DNA of 32,049 nt from Solobacterium sp. Its GTDB lineage: Bacteria > Bacillota_I > Bacilli_A > Erysipelotrichales > Erysipelotrichaceae. The notes beneath the pieces were generated by a model. The model saw only the letters and a list, made by a program, of their open reading frames with translations, searched no databases and had not been told where the DNA came from. Position 1 is the first letter of the stretch; every line of letters begins with the position of its first letter. Below, in pieces: positions 24,058 to 31,890 of this stretch. The position numbers and the translations under genes were made by a program. Location of the stretch: positions 1 through 32,049 of the forward strand of contig JAFUCL010000010.1 of the NCBI GenBank assembly GCA_017459725.1, given 5' to 3'.

Positions 24058-26031
24058 ATGGCACAGTTTAAAAAGCTTACTGCAGCAGCTCTGGCAGCTA
24101 TGATGCTGGTAGCCTGCGGCGGCAGCGACACAGGCGCGGCTACAACAACTGCAGCACCGGAAGGTTCTGCGGCTGCTGAAAGCACACCTGCAGCAACAAC
24201 TGAAGCAGCAGCTCCTGCAGCTTCCGGCGAAACAAAGAATCAGATTATTTACGGTTCCTCCACTGAAATTTCCGGTGACCTCGGCAATGCATGGTGGACA
24301 AACAACGCTACTGACCATACGATCCGTGAAATGATCGATGACTACGGCGTTGTCGCTACAAACCAGGGCGGTCAGTTCGTTGAGAACGCTTCCGTCTGCG
24401 ACGGCATCGAATCCGTTCTGAATGAAGACGGTTCCAAGACATTCACAGTCAAGATCAAGGAAGGTCTGAAGTTCAACAACGGCGATCCGATCACAGCTGC
24501 GAACTATGTTGCTTATCAGCTCGTTCATTATTCACCGGCAGTTCTGGAAGCAGGCGCAAAGGTCGCTACAGACCAGGTTATCGGTGCTGCAGCATACCAG
24601 AGCGGTGAGTCCAAGGTTCTGAGCGGTCTGCGTCTTGTTGACGATTACACATATTCCATTCAGATCTCCAGCGACTATGTTCCTTATTACTTTGAGGACA
24701 CATATGCATCCTGGATTCCGGTTTCCATGAAGCTGTATTCCAAGAATGACCTCGCAGTCAAGGATGACGGCGAAGGCGCATACCTCGACGGCGAACTGAC
24801 AAAGGAAGAAGTAGACGCTTCCCGTTATGTATATGAAAACAGAATTTCCGCAGGCCCTTACACACTGGTTAACATTGATCTCGCTTCTCTGACAGCTACA
24901 CTGAAGATCAACGAGAACTATGCAGGCAACTTCGAAGGTGTTAAGCCGTCTGTTGAAACAGTCATCATCAAGAAGATCACAACTGAGACAATGCTCGATG
25001 AACTGAAGACCGGCGCAATCGACTTCATCTCCGCGATGAACGAAGGTCCGCAGATCAACACAGCTCTCGATATGGTCGAAGAAGGCGGCTTCAACTATGT
25101 CAACTATGAACGTAACGGCTATGGTAAGCTGATGTTCCAGTGCGACTTCGGTCCGACACAGTTCAAGGCTGTCCGTCATGCAGTTGCTTATCTGCTCGAC
25201 AGAAATGAATTCGCTAACACATTCTGCGCAGGCTACGGTTCCGTTGTTGACGGCCCTTACGGACTGGCAATGTGGATGTACAACGATTCCAAGGAAGAAC
25301 TCGGCGAAAAGCTTGAAACATATTCCTACAGCCTCGATTCCGCTATCGCTGAACTCGAAGCTGACGGCTGGACACTGAACGAAAACGGCGAACCGTATGA
25401 ATCCGGTATCCGTTACAAGGAAGTTACAGCTGAAGAAGCAGGCGACTATGCACACAATGTTACACTGGCTGACGGCCGTATCCTGATGCCGCTGATCATT
25501 GAATGGTCCTCTTCCGAAAACAACCCTGTATCCGAACTGCTCGCAGTTATGCTGATGAACGGTGAAGCTACAGAAAAGGCAGGTATGAAGATCAACCAGA
25601 GTGTCATGACATTCTCTGACCTTCTGAACTACATGTACCGTGATAAAACCCAGGGCGAACAGTATGGTGTCAAGACATATGGCATGTACAACCTCGCTAC
25701 GAACTTCACAGCTATATATGACCAGTCCTACAACTTCGTCACAGCTAAGTCCAACCCTGATTACTATGAGCAGGGCTACAACACCAACTTCACGGATGAT
25801 GAACTTCTTGATGAACTGTCCATGAAGATGGTCTATGGTGTTGAACCGGGCGATGACGAAACATACCGTCAGATCTGGGTTGACTTCATCGACGAATGGA
25901 ATGATTATCTGCCGGAAGTTCCGCTGTATTCCAACGTTTACTACGATGTCTTCAACGAGAAGATCCACAACCTCGAGTGCAATTCCCTGTTTGACTTCTA
26001 TCAGGCAATTGTTTACGCAACTGTTGAGTAA
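24058..26031 (+). CDS. oppA: OppA-type peptide-binding lipoprotein
   Basis: This 657-residue protein is an SBP_bac_5 (OppA/DppA-type) solute-binding protein. A lipoprotein signal ends at lipobox LVAC (Cys20), followed by a low-complexity Ala/Thr/Glu linker to about residue 60 and then the binding domain. FTVKIKEGLKFNNGDPITAANYV is the classic family segment. It is longer than the roughly 540 residues usual for OppA. ATG 24058 has AAAGGGGG 8 nt upstream; ATG 24052 is too close. Codon use looks more biased (many ACA, GCT and CTC codons) than in neighbours, in line with high expression. It captures peptides outside the cell for OppBCDF. Three hairpins separate it from oppB. Confidence 0.93.
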   Translation: MAQFKKLTAAALAAMMLVACGGSDTGAATTTAAPEGSAAAESTPAATTEAAAPAASGETKNQIIYGSSTEISGDLGNAWWTNNATDHTIREMIDDYGVVATNQGGQFVENASVCDGIESVLNEDGSKTFTVKIKEGLKFNNGDPITAANYVAYQLVHYSPAVLEAGAKVATDQVIGAAAYQSGESKVLSGLRLVDDYTYSIQISSDYVPYYFEDTYASWIPVSMKLYSKNDLAVKDDGEGAYLDGELTKEEVDASRYVYENRISAGPYTLVNIDLASLTATLKINENYAGNFEGVKPSVETVIIKKITTETMLDELKTGAIDFISAMNEGPQINTALDMVEEGGFNYVNYERNGYGKLMFQCDFGPTQFKAVRHAVAYLLDRNEFANTFCAGYGSVVDGPYGLAMWMYNDSKEELGEKLETYSYSLDSAIAELEADGWTLNENGEPYESGIRYKEVTAEEAGDYAHNVTLADGRILMPLIIEWSSSENNPVSELLAVMLMNGEATEKAGMKINQSVMTFSDLLNYMYRDKTQGEQYGVKTYGMYNLATNFTAIYDQSYNFVTAKSNPDYYEQGYNTNFTDDELLDELSMKMVYGVEPGDDETYRQIWVDFIDEWNDYLPEVPLYSNVYYDVFNEKIHNLECNSLFDFYQAIVYATVE

Positions 26032-26076
26032 CAATAAACTGATACAAACAAGGCAAGATTGAGCCGAATGAGTTCT

Positions 26077-26106
26077 AACCAGCAGAGCCTTCCAGCTCTG
26101 CTGGTT
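26077..26106 (+). other. Strong intercistronic hairpin 1 after oppA
   Basis: AACCAGCAGAGC and GCTCTGCTGGTT form a perfect 12-bp stem with a 6-nt loop. ATGAG (26069-26073) and CTCAT can extend it outward. No T run follows, so it looks like an mRNA-protecting or processing hairpin and not a full terminator. Confidence 0.75.
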
Positions 26107-26122
26107 TAGCTCATAAGATATA

Positions 26123-26149
26123 CACCGTGCCGAAACGGTGCACCGTTTC
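26123..26149 (+). other. Intercistronic hairpin 2 with two exclusive pairings
   Basis: CACCGT (26123-26128) can pair with ACGGTG (26135-26140), or the same ACGGTG can pair with the next CACCGT inside the perfect 18-bp palindrome 26132-26149. Only one can form at a time. Confidence 0.6.
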
Positions 26150-26156
26150 TTTGCAT

Positions 26157-26190
26157 GCAGAATACTGTAAAAGCTGAGGCAGTACTCTGC
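26157..26190 (+). other. Intercistronic hairpin 3 before oppB
   Basis: GCAGAATACTG and CAGTACTCTGC pair over 11 positions with one mismatch around a 12-nt loop, ending about 20 nt before the oppB ribosome site. Confidence 0.6.
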
Positions 26191-26225
26191 CTGTGAAGAA
26201 ACACCCAGGAAAGGGGAGATTAAAC

Positions 26226-27242
26226 TTGAGAAAATACATATTGAAAAGACTTGTATATCTGGTGGTGGTCTTTTTCATCGTATCGCTGCTGATGTACTGT
26301 CTGTATAACCTGATTCCGAGTGATCCGGCCCGCGATCAGCTTGAAGCGATGAAGTCAACACTGACACCGCAGGCCTATCAGGAGATGTATCAGGAGCTGC
26401 GCCAGCAGATGGGTCTGGATGATCCGATCGTTGTGCGCTATGCAAGATGGATGGGTCTGATTCCGGGTCTGAAAGGAAAATTCGACGGTCTTCTGGAAGG
26501 AAACTTCGGTTACTCCCAGTATTTCAAAAAGCCGGTTATTGATGTTGTCGGTCCGCCGATGCAGACAACTATTTTCATCAACATTTTCGCGACAATTCTG
26601 GCCCTTGGCATTACGATTCCGCTCGGTATTTACTGTGCGGTGCACAAAGGCGGCAAGATTGATAACTTCACGCAGGTATTCACGATTATCGGTTACAGTA
26701 TTCCGGTTTACATCATCGCGCTGGTATTCATCTTTGTCTTCGCGGTGCTGCTGCGCTGGTTCCCGGTATCCGGTATGAATACACCGGGTGCCAACTATAC
26801 AGGTTTCCGGGCGTTCTTAGACAGACTGTATTATATGGCGCTGCCGCTGATCGTTATGACGTTCGGTTCACTGGGCGGTATGACGCGTTATGTGCGTGCT
26901 GCCATGATTGATGCCCTGAGCATGGACCACATCAAGACAGCCCGTGCAAAAGGTGTCAAGGAGAAGACAGTCATTTACTCCCATGCCTGGAGAAACGCAC
27001 TGCTGCCGGTCATTACGCTGATCATTTCCTGGTTCCTCGGTATTTTCTCGGGTTCCGTTATCATTGAGAACACATTCAATATCAACGGTATGGGTTCCCT
27101 GTATATCAAGGGTCTGAATAACCACGACTATGAACTGGCCCTGGCAATTCAGATGTTCTATACGATTGTGTCGCTGGTCGGTGCGCTGATCATGGACCTC
27201 AGTTACGGTCTTGTGGATCCGCGTGTCCATGTGGATAAGTAA
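26226..27242 (+). CDS. oppB: OppB-type peptide ABC transporter permease
   Basis: This 338-residue protein is the first membrane subunit. It starts with a basic segment and TM1 (about 8-30), then a long outer loop to about 100 and five further helices. The cytoplasmic EAA loop that contacts the ATPases is visible: TARAKGVKEKTVIYSHAWRNALLP near 238-261. TTG 26226 is chosen because GGGGAG lies 7 nt upstream and the family N-terminus RKYILKRLVYL follows. An upstream GTG at 26193 is open but has no good ribosome site. Length is normal. Unlike OppC it has no inserted domain. It forms the channel with OppC. Confidence 0.94.
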   Translation: MRKYILKRLVYLVVVFFIVSLLMYCLYNLIPSDPARDQLEAMKSTLTPQAYQEMYQELRQQMGLDDPIVVRYARWMGLIPGLKGKFDGLLEGNFGYSQYFKKPVIDVVGPPMQTTIFINIFATILALGITIPLGIYCAVHKGGKIDNFTQVFTIIGYSIPVYIIALVFIFVFAVLLRWFPVSGMNTPGANYTGFRAFLDRLYYMALPLIVMTFGSLGGMTRYVRAAMIDALSMDHIKTARAKGVKEKTVIYSHAWRNALLPVITLIISWFLGIFSGSVIIENTFNINGMGSLYIKGLNNHDYELALAIQMFYTIVSLVGALIMDLSYGLVDPRVHVDK

Positions 27243-27255
27243 AGGAGGCAGAACG

Positions 27256-29088
27256 ATGTCAGAAAACAAACGTAAAGGCAAGCATCTGCTTCTCGGTCAG
27301 CTTTTCCGCAACCGCAACCGTGAAGTCGACCTCATGATTGAGGAACAGATCCAGTCACCGGGAAGAATGATGCTGGACAACTTCCTGCATAACAGACTCG
27401 GTATGATCGGTCTGATCGGCTTCCTTGCGATTTTCCTGTTTGTAACAATCGCACCGCATTTTGTGCCGATTGATCTCGGTCAGTCCGATGCGACCCAGAC
27501 CAATATTCCTCCGACAACATCCATGATGAAGCTGCCGGACGGTCTGAAGAACAACGTACAGGCAATTGCGCCGGGACCTACATTCGGTGTCGGCTGCGAC
27601 AAAGACGGCAACATTTACACCTGGGGATATACAAAGATCACCGATAAGATCGATATCAAGAATATTCCGGATAAAGTAAAGGATTCCAAGATCGTTGACG
27701 TAGCGGCAGGCTATGACCATATCGTTGCGCTCGACGAAGACAATGATATCTACGTCTGGGGAAATACACGTCTGGGTCAGGACCGTATTCCGACGGAACT
27801 CAAGACGGGACGTCACGGCAGACCCGACATCATCCAGATTGAAGCGGGCTACCAGATGTCCGGTGCAGTCACTGCCGACGGCAGAGCATACTTCTGGGGC
27901 AACTCCAACATGACGGATATCGACGTCAAGAAGGATCTGCAGGGACATATCAAGAAGATTGCGATTGCCACATATAACTATATCTGCCTGCTGGATGACG
28001 GCTCAGTCGCATACGGCGGTCTGCAGAAGACAAATGCATTCACCAACATTCCGGCAAACCTGAAGTCCGGTGTTGTGGATATTGCGGCCAGCGGCGATAC
28101 GATGGCAGCAGTTACCGAAGACGGCAAGATCACCGTCTGGGGAAACATCACACATCACGAAAACGAGATTCCGGAATTTGATTCCAAGCCGGTTGAAATC
28201 TACGGCGGCAGATATCACTATACAGCGCTGATGGAAAACGGAGATGTCATCTCCTGGGGCGGCAATGACCACAACCAGGCAACTGTTCCCGATTCCGTCA
28301 ACACAACGGATATTGAAACCGTATATGCCGGTTTCTACCAGAACTATGCGGTCACCAAGACAGGTTCTGTAGAGACATGGGGTCTGAAGGGACATCCGCT
28401 CGGAACCGATGATCTGGGCCGTGACATTCTGACAAGAATCATCCACGGCGGTAAGACAACCATGACCGTCGGTGCGATTGCCGAAATCATCTCCATTATC
28501 ATCGGTGTCGTGCTCGGTGCTCTGGCCGGCTACTTCGGCGGTAAGACAGACCTGATTATCATGCGTATCTCCGAGATTATCGGCGGTCTGCCGTTCCTGC
28601 CGTTTGCACTGCTTCTTTCAGCCATCATCGGTACCCGTATCGATGTACAGCTGCGCATGTATCTGATCATGGTAGTGCTCGGTCTCCTCAGCTGGACCGG
28701 TATCTGCCGTCTGATCCGTGCGCAGATCCTGGCTGAAAGAGAAAAGGAATTCGTCATTGCTGCACAGGCAATGGGTGTCAAGGAACATACGATTATCTTC
28801 AAGCATATTCTTCCGAACGTCATGTCGATCCTGCTGGTTCAGGCAACCCTCGGTTTCGCAACATGTATGTTAACGGAATCTTCACTTTCCTACCTCGGTT
28901 TCGGTATTACACCGCCTACACCGACTTGGGGAAATATGCTGACAGGTGCCAATAACTCCATCGTTATCCAGCAGTACTGGTGGCGCTGGGTGTTCCCTGC
29001 ATCAATCTTCGGTATCTGTACAATCTGCATCAATCTGATGGGTGACGCGATCCGTGACGCTGTGGATCCGAAGTCCCTCGGACGGTAA
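27256..29088 (+). CDS. oppC: OppC-type permease with inserted RCC1-like beta-propeller
   Basis: This 610-residue protein is twice the usual 300 of OppC. Residues 1-72 are a normal OppC start: a basic tail, a short amphipathic part and TM1 (about 50-70). Residues 76-378 are foreign to OppC and form seven repeats of RCC1 type. From GHPLGTDDLGRDILTRI (379-395) the sequence is again plain OppC, with five helices and the EAA loop (AAQAMGVKEHTIIFKHILPN). The insert lies in the first loop, which faces outside in this family. AAAGGAGG sits 7 nt before ATG 27256, and oppD follows by 14 nt. Reading is in frame throughout, with no internal ribosome site seen at the domain joints. It is a fusion or insertion, not two genes. 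Confidence 0.93.
   Translation: MSENKRKGKHLLLGQLFRNRNREVDLMIEEQIQSPGRMMLDNFLHNRLGMIGLIGFLAIFLFVTIAPHFVPIDLGQSDATQTNIPPTTSMMKLPDGLKNNVQAIAPGPTFGVGCDKDGNIYTWGYTKITDKIDIKNIPDKVKDSKIVDVAAGYDHIVALDEDNDIYVWGNTRLGQDRIPTELKTGRHGRPDIIQIEAGYQMSGAVTADGRAYFWGNSNMTDIDVKKDLQGHIKKIAIATYNYICLLDDGSVAYGGLQKTNAFTNIPANLKSGVVDIAASGDTMAAVTEDGKITVWGNITHHENEIPEFDSKPVEIYGGRYHYTALMENGDVISWGGNDHNQATVPDSVNTTDIETVYAGFYQNYAVTKTGSVETWGLKGHPLGTDDLGRDILTRIIHGGKTTMTVGAIAEIISIIIGVVLGALAGYFGGKTDLIIMRISEIIGGLPFLPFALLLSAIIGTRIDVQLRMYLIMVVLGLLSWTGICRLIRAQILAEREKEFVIAAQAMGVKEHTIIFKHILPNVMSILLVQATLGFATCMLTESSLSYLGFGITPPTPTWGNMLTGANNSIVIQQYWWRWVFPASIFGICTICINLMGDAIRDAVDPKSLGR
27481..28389 (+). other. RCC1-like seven-repeat propeller domain within OppC
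   Basis: Seven repeats of the form [IV]-x-x-[IV]-x-[AG]-G-x5-[AG]-x-x-x-[DN]-G-x-[IV]-x-x-W-G start near residues 101, 146, 192, 232, 273, 312 and 353, with spacings of 39-46 residues. Each ends in WG or a close variant (YGG in repeat 4). Seven blades make a closed RCC1 propeller. The blades are shorter than the 50-plus residues of eukaryotic RCC1, as in many bacterial RCC1 proteins. The domain probably binds peptide, a partner protein or the binding protein. This is inference from location. Confidence 0.88.
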
Positions 29089-29102
29089 AGGAGGTAATGG
29101 AA

Positions 29103-30095
29103 ATGGCACTTCTCGAAGTCAAAAATCTGCATACTTTCTTTACCACCAAACGCGGTATTGTCAAAGCCGTCAACGATGTATCCTACTCTGTTGAATCAGG
29201 AAAGACACTGGGACTGGTCGGTGAGTCCGGTTCCGGCAAAAGCGTTTCCGCGATGAGCATTCTGCAGCTGCTGGATGCCAACGGTTATATTGACAGCGGC
29301 GAAATCTGGTTTGACGGCAAAGAGCTGACCAAGCTCCCGCTGAGCGAGATGTACAAGATCCGCGGTAACGATATCTCTGTTATTTTCCAGGAACCGATGA
29401 CTTCACTGAACCCGGTCTTCACCGTGGAGAAGCAGGTTGCGGAAACCTTCATCATCCACCAGGGCATGAGCAAGGAAGAAGCCAAGCGCAAAGTCGTCGA
29501 TATTCTGGCAGACGTTAAGATTCCGAATCCGGAAGTTGTTGCCAAGCAGTATCCGCATCAGCTCTCCGGCGGTATGCGTCAGCGTGTCATGATTGCCATG
29601 GCTCTGGCATGCAGACCGAAGCTGCTGATTGCCGATGAACCGACAACAGCGCTTGATGTTACCATCCAGGCCCAGATCCTGAAACTGATGAATGATCTGA
29701 AGAAGGAACTCGGCACATCCATTCTGTTCATTACCCATGACCTCGGTGTCATCAACCAGATGGCGGATGATGTTGCGGTTATGTACTGCGGTCAGGTTGT
29801 TGAAATGTCACCGCGCCGTGATATCTTTGCGGAGACGGACAACATGCATCCGTATACGGAGGGTCTGCTCCGTTCCATCCCGCGTCTTGATACCGAAGTG
29901 AATGAACGTCTGGAATCCATTCCCGGCGCCGTTCCGCATCCTCTGAATCTGCCGAAGGGCTGCAAGTTCGCTCCCCGCTGCAAATATGCTACGGAACGCT
30001 GCCTGAACGAAGAGCCGCAGCTGGTCAGAGTCAATGAGAGACAGCAGATCCGCTGCTTCTATCCGAACAGGAGGGAACGTCATGTCACAAAGTAA
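29103..30095 (+). CDS. oppD: OppD-type ATPase of the peptide transporter
   Basis: This 330-residue ABC ATPase has Walker [10 protein letters not shown] near 38-46, Q-loop [11 protein letters not shown] near 98, signature LSGGMRQRV near 155, Walker [15 protein letters not shown] and H-loop ITHDLGV. The C-terminal oligopeptide-transporter extension has a Cys cluster, [14 protein letters not shown] plus a later RCFYP, which resembles the iron-sulfur or metal motif reported in some OppD/DppD proteins. ATG 29103 has GGAGG 8 nt upstream; ATG 29097 is too close. It pairs with OppF to drive uptake. Length is normal and no insertion is present. It overlaps the oppF start by 14 nt. Confidence 0.95.
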   Translation: MALLEVKNLHTFFTTKRGIVKAVNDVSYSVESGKTLGLVGESGSGKSVSAMSILQLLDANGYIDSGEIWFDGKELTKLPLSEMYKIRGNDISVIFQEPMTSLNPVFTVEKQVAETFIIHQGMSKEEAKRKVVDILADVKIPNPEVVAKQYPHQLSGGMRQRVMIAMALACRPKLLIADEPTTALDVTIQAQILKLMNDLKKELGTSILFITHDLGVINQMADDVAVMYCGQVVEMSPRRDIFAETDNMHPYTEGLLRSIPRLDTEVNERLESIPGAVPHPLNLPKGCKFAPRCKYATERCLNEEPQLVRVNERQQIRCFYPNRRERHVTK

Positions 30096-31605
30096 GAAAC
30101 CGCTGCTGCGTGTTACCAATCTGAAACAGTATTTCCCTTTGAAGAAAAAGGGAATGTATGTCAAAGCAAATGACGGCATCACACTGGATATCTACGAAGG
30201 CGAAGTATTCGGTCTTGTCGGTGAATCCGGATGCGGCAAATCCACATTCGGCAGAACCCTGCTGCAGCTCTACAAGCAGACTGACGGCCGTTCCATGTAC
30301 TACGGGAAAACCCTGGAGGACCTGGCTCCTAAGTATGTATTCACAACCCTGCGTGAGCTTGACAAGCGCAAGGCTGATCTCAAGGCCAAGGAAGAAAAGC
30401 GCGATGCTCTGCAGAAGGAATATGACGGTCTTTCCGAGACTGAACAGTATGCCAAGCATGCGGCTCTGGATCAGGCCAAGAAGGATGCCAATGATGCACT
30501 GCTGGATATCACCAATATCATCGGCGGTCTGATTGTCCTGGATGATCTTTCTCCGGTTAAAACAGTGTATGAGAAGAGCTTCAATCTTGCTCAGAAGCGC
30601 CGTGATCTGCGTGTAAAGAGAACCAGTGTACAGGCCGACTTTGACGATGCGGCGTATGAAAACAAGGATACTTCCAAGTACAGTGAGAAACTGAAGGAAA
30701 TCGATACCGAACTTGCCAAGCTGGATGATGAAATCAAAGCTTCCGATGCGGAAATCGAAAAGCTTCGTGAACCGCACCTGGATGATCCGGAATTCAAGAA
30801 GTTCGATCAGTACTATGACAACGGCATTGACCTTGCCCGTCTTGAATACAACGAGATCCGTCTGCTCCGTCAGGATCTGCAGATTGTCTTCCAGGATCCG
30901 TATTCTTCCCTGAACCCGCGGTTCACGGTAGGACAGATCATCAGCGAAGGTCTGATGGCGCATAACATCTTCAAGAAGAACAACGCAAGAATGCAGGAAT
31001 ACATCCTGAAAGTCATGGATGACTGCGGTCTGCAGTCCTACTTCCTGCACCGTTTCCCGCACCAGTTCTCCGGCGGACAGAGACAGCGTATCAGCATTGC
31101 CCGTGCGCTGGCTGTCAATCCGAAGTTCGTGGTCTGCGATGAAGCTGTCAGTGCGCTGGACGTATCCGTTCAGTCACAGATCATCAACCTGCTGCAGGAT
31201 CTGCGTGAAAAGCAGGATCTGACGTATCTGTTCATTACCCATGACCTGTCCGTTGTTAAGTACATCAGTGACAGAATCGGTGTTATGTATCTCGGCAATC
31301 TGGTTGAGCTCGCTGCTTCACAGGAGATCTTCCGCAAGCCGATGCATCCGTATACACAGGCACTGATTGCGGCGATTCCGACGACTGATCCGGACGCTTC
31401 CAAGGAACTGCGTATCCTTGGCGGTGATATTCCGAGCCCTGTCAATCCGCCGTCTGGCTGTAAGTTCCACACCAGATGCCATTACTGCACGGAAATCTGC
31501 AAGCAGGTTGTGCCGGCATGGGAGGAACTGGAGCCGAATCACTTTGTGGCCTGCCACCATCCGCTGCTCAACGGTCTTGATATCGTTGAAGATGCGGAAG
31601 CGTAA
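30082..31605 (+). CDS. oppF: OppF-type ATPase with a large helical insertion
   Basis: This 507-residue ABC ATPase is about 180 longer than usual. Walker A GESGCGKST lies at 47-55. Residues from about 82 to 254 are extra. Then the normal sequence resumes with EIRLLRQDLQIVFQDPYSSLNPR (Q-loop Gln271), FSGGQRQRISIARAL, Walker B FVVCDEAVSALDVS and H-loop ITHDLSV. Walker B keeps the catalytic DE. The C-terminus has a Cys-rich cluster, CKFHTRCHYCTEIC. All motifs for ATP hydrolysis are intact, so the protein should work. ATG 30082 has AGGAGG 8 nt upstream and overlaps oppD. The insert lies between Walker A and the Q-loop, outside the core fold. Confidence 0.94.
   Translation: MSQSKKPLLRVTNLKQYFPLKKKGMYVKANDGITLDIYEGEVFGLVGESGCGKSTFGRTLLQLYKQTDGRSMYYGKTLEDLAPKYVFTTLRELDKRKADLKAKEEKRDALQKEYDGLSETEQYAKHAALDQAKKDANDALLDITNIIGGLIVLDDLSPVKTVYEKSFNLAQKRRDLRVKRTSVQADFDDAAYENKDTSKYSEKLKEIDTELAKLDDEIKASDAEIEKLREPHLDDPEFKKFDQYYDNGIDLARLEYNEIRLLRQDLQIVFQDPYSSLNPRFTVGQIISEGLMAHNIFKKNNARMQEYILKVMDDCGLQSYFLHRFPHQFSGGQRQRISIARALAVNPKFVVCDEAVSALDVSVQSQIINLLQDLREKQDLTYLFITHDLSVVKYISDRIGVMYLGNLVELAASQEIFRKPMHPYTQALIAAIPTTDPDASKELRILGGDIPSPVNPPSGCKFHTRCHYCTEICKQVVPAWEELEPNHFVACHHPLLNGLDIVEDAEA
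30325..30843 (+). other. Charged helical insertion within OppF
   Basis: About 173 residues rich in Lys, Glu, Asp and Ala. Two long heptad-like helical stretches (about 90-140 and 165-230) are separated by a hydrophobic segment ITNIIGGLIVLDDL (143-156). The pattern suggests an antiparallel coiled coil projecting from the ATPase. It opens right after the strand that follows Walker A and closes just before the Q-loop. Start and end are good to a few residues only. Confidence 0.8.
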
Positions 31606-31612
31606 CTGATAC

Positions 31613-31858
31613 ATGCTGTTTCAGGATAAACTGGACAGAGCCCGCCGGATACAGAGGGAACAGAGAAATCTGGATGATCCCGAAAAGGAAGCAGAGGAAT
31701 ACAGCGGTGAAAAGCTGTACGAACCTGAGCTGGCGGATGTGATGGAAAAAGGGGATATGACTGCCCTGATTCTGTCAGCGATGCTGACGATTCTGCCGGT
31801 GGCGGCCGGAGTGCTTCTGCTGCTGGTCGGCGTCGGCTGGCTGATGTTCAGCTGTTAG
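31613..31858 (+). CDS. Small single-helix membrane protein at the end of the opp operon
   Basis: This 81-residue protein has a charged N-terminal half (about 1-48, many Arg and Glu) and one hydrophobic helix (about 50-77, LILSAMLTILPVAAGVLLLLVGVGWLM). It starts 7 nt after the oppF stop codon and ends before a terminator, so it is on the opp transcript. The ribosome site is weak. I do not recognise the family. An accessory subunit of the transporter is possible on position only. Confidence 0.65.
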   Translation: MLFQDKLDRARRIQREQRNLDDPEKEAEEYSGEKLYEPELADVMEKGDMTALILSAMLTILPVAAGVLLLLVGVGWLMFSC

Positions 31859-31864
31859 AAAGTG

Positions 31865-31890
31865 AAGGATGCCTGCGGGCATCCTTTTCT
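31865..31890 (+). terminator. Intrinsic terminator of the opp operon
   Basis: AAGGATGCC/GGCATCCTT forms a 9-bp stem around a TGCG loop, followed by TTTTCT. Confidence 0.9.

Noticed and set aside
24532..26034. Long open minus-strand frame (500 codons) opposite oppA
   Set aside because: It is Cys/Val/Ile-rich without domain features and lies wholly over a clear SBP_bac_5 gene with strongly biased codons.
26077..26106. Intrinsic terminator after oppA
   Set aside because: The stem is strong, but it is followed by TAGCTCATAAG and not by a T run, so full termination is unlikely.
27256..29088. OppC and propeller as two genes joined by a sequencing or assembly error
   Set aside because: The propeller is flanked on both sides by OppC sequence in one frame. 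A simple join error would not place it precisely inside the first loop. Read-level proof is still needed.
30082..31605. OppF as a disrupted pseudogene
   Set aside because: The frame is open throughout, and Walker A, Q-loop, signature, Walker B and H-loop are all intact on either side of the insertion.
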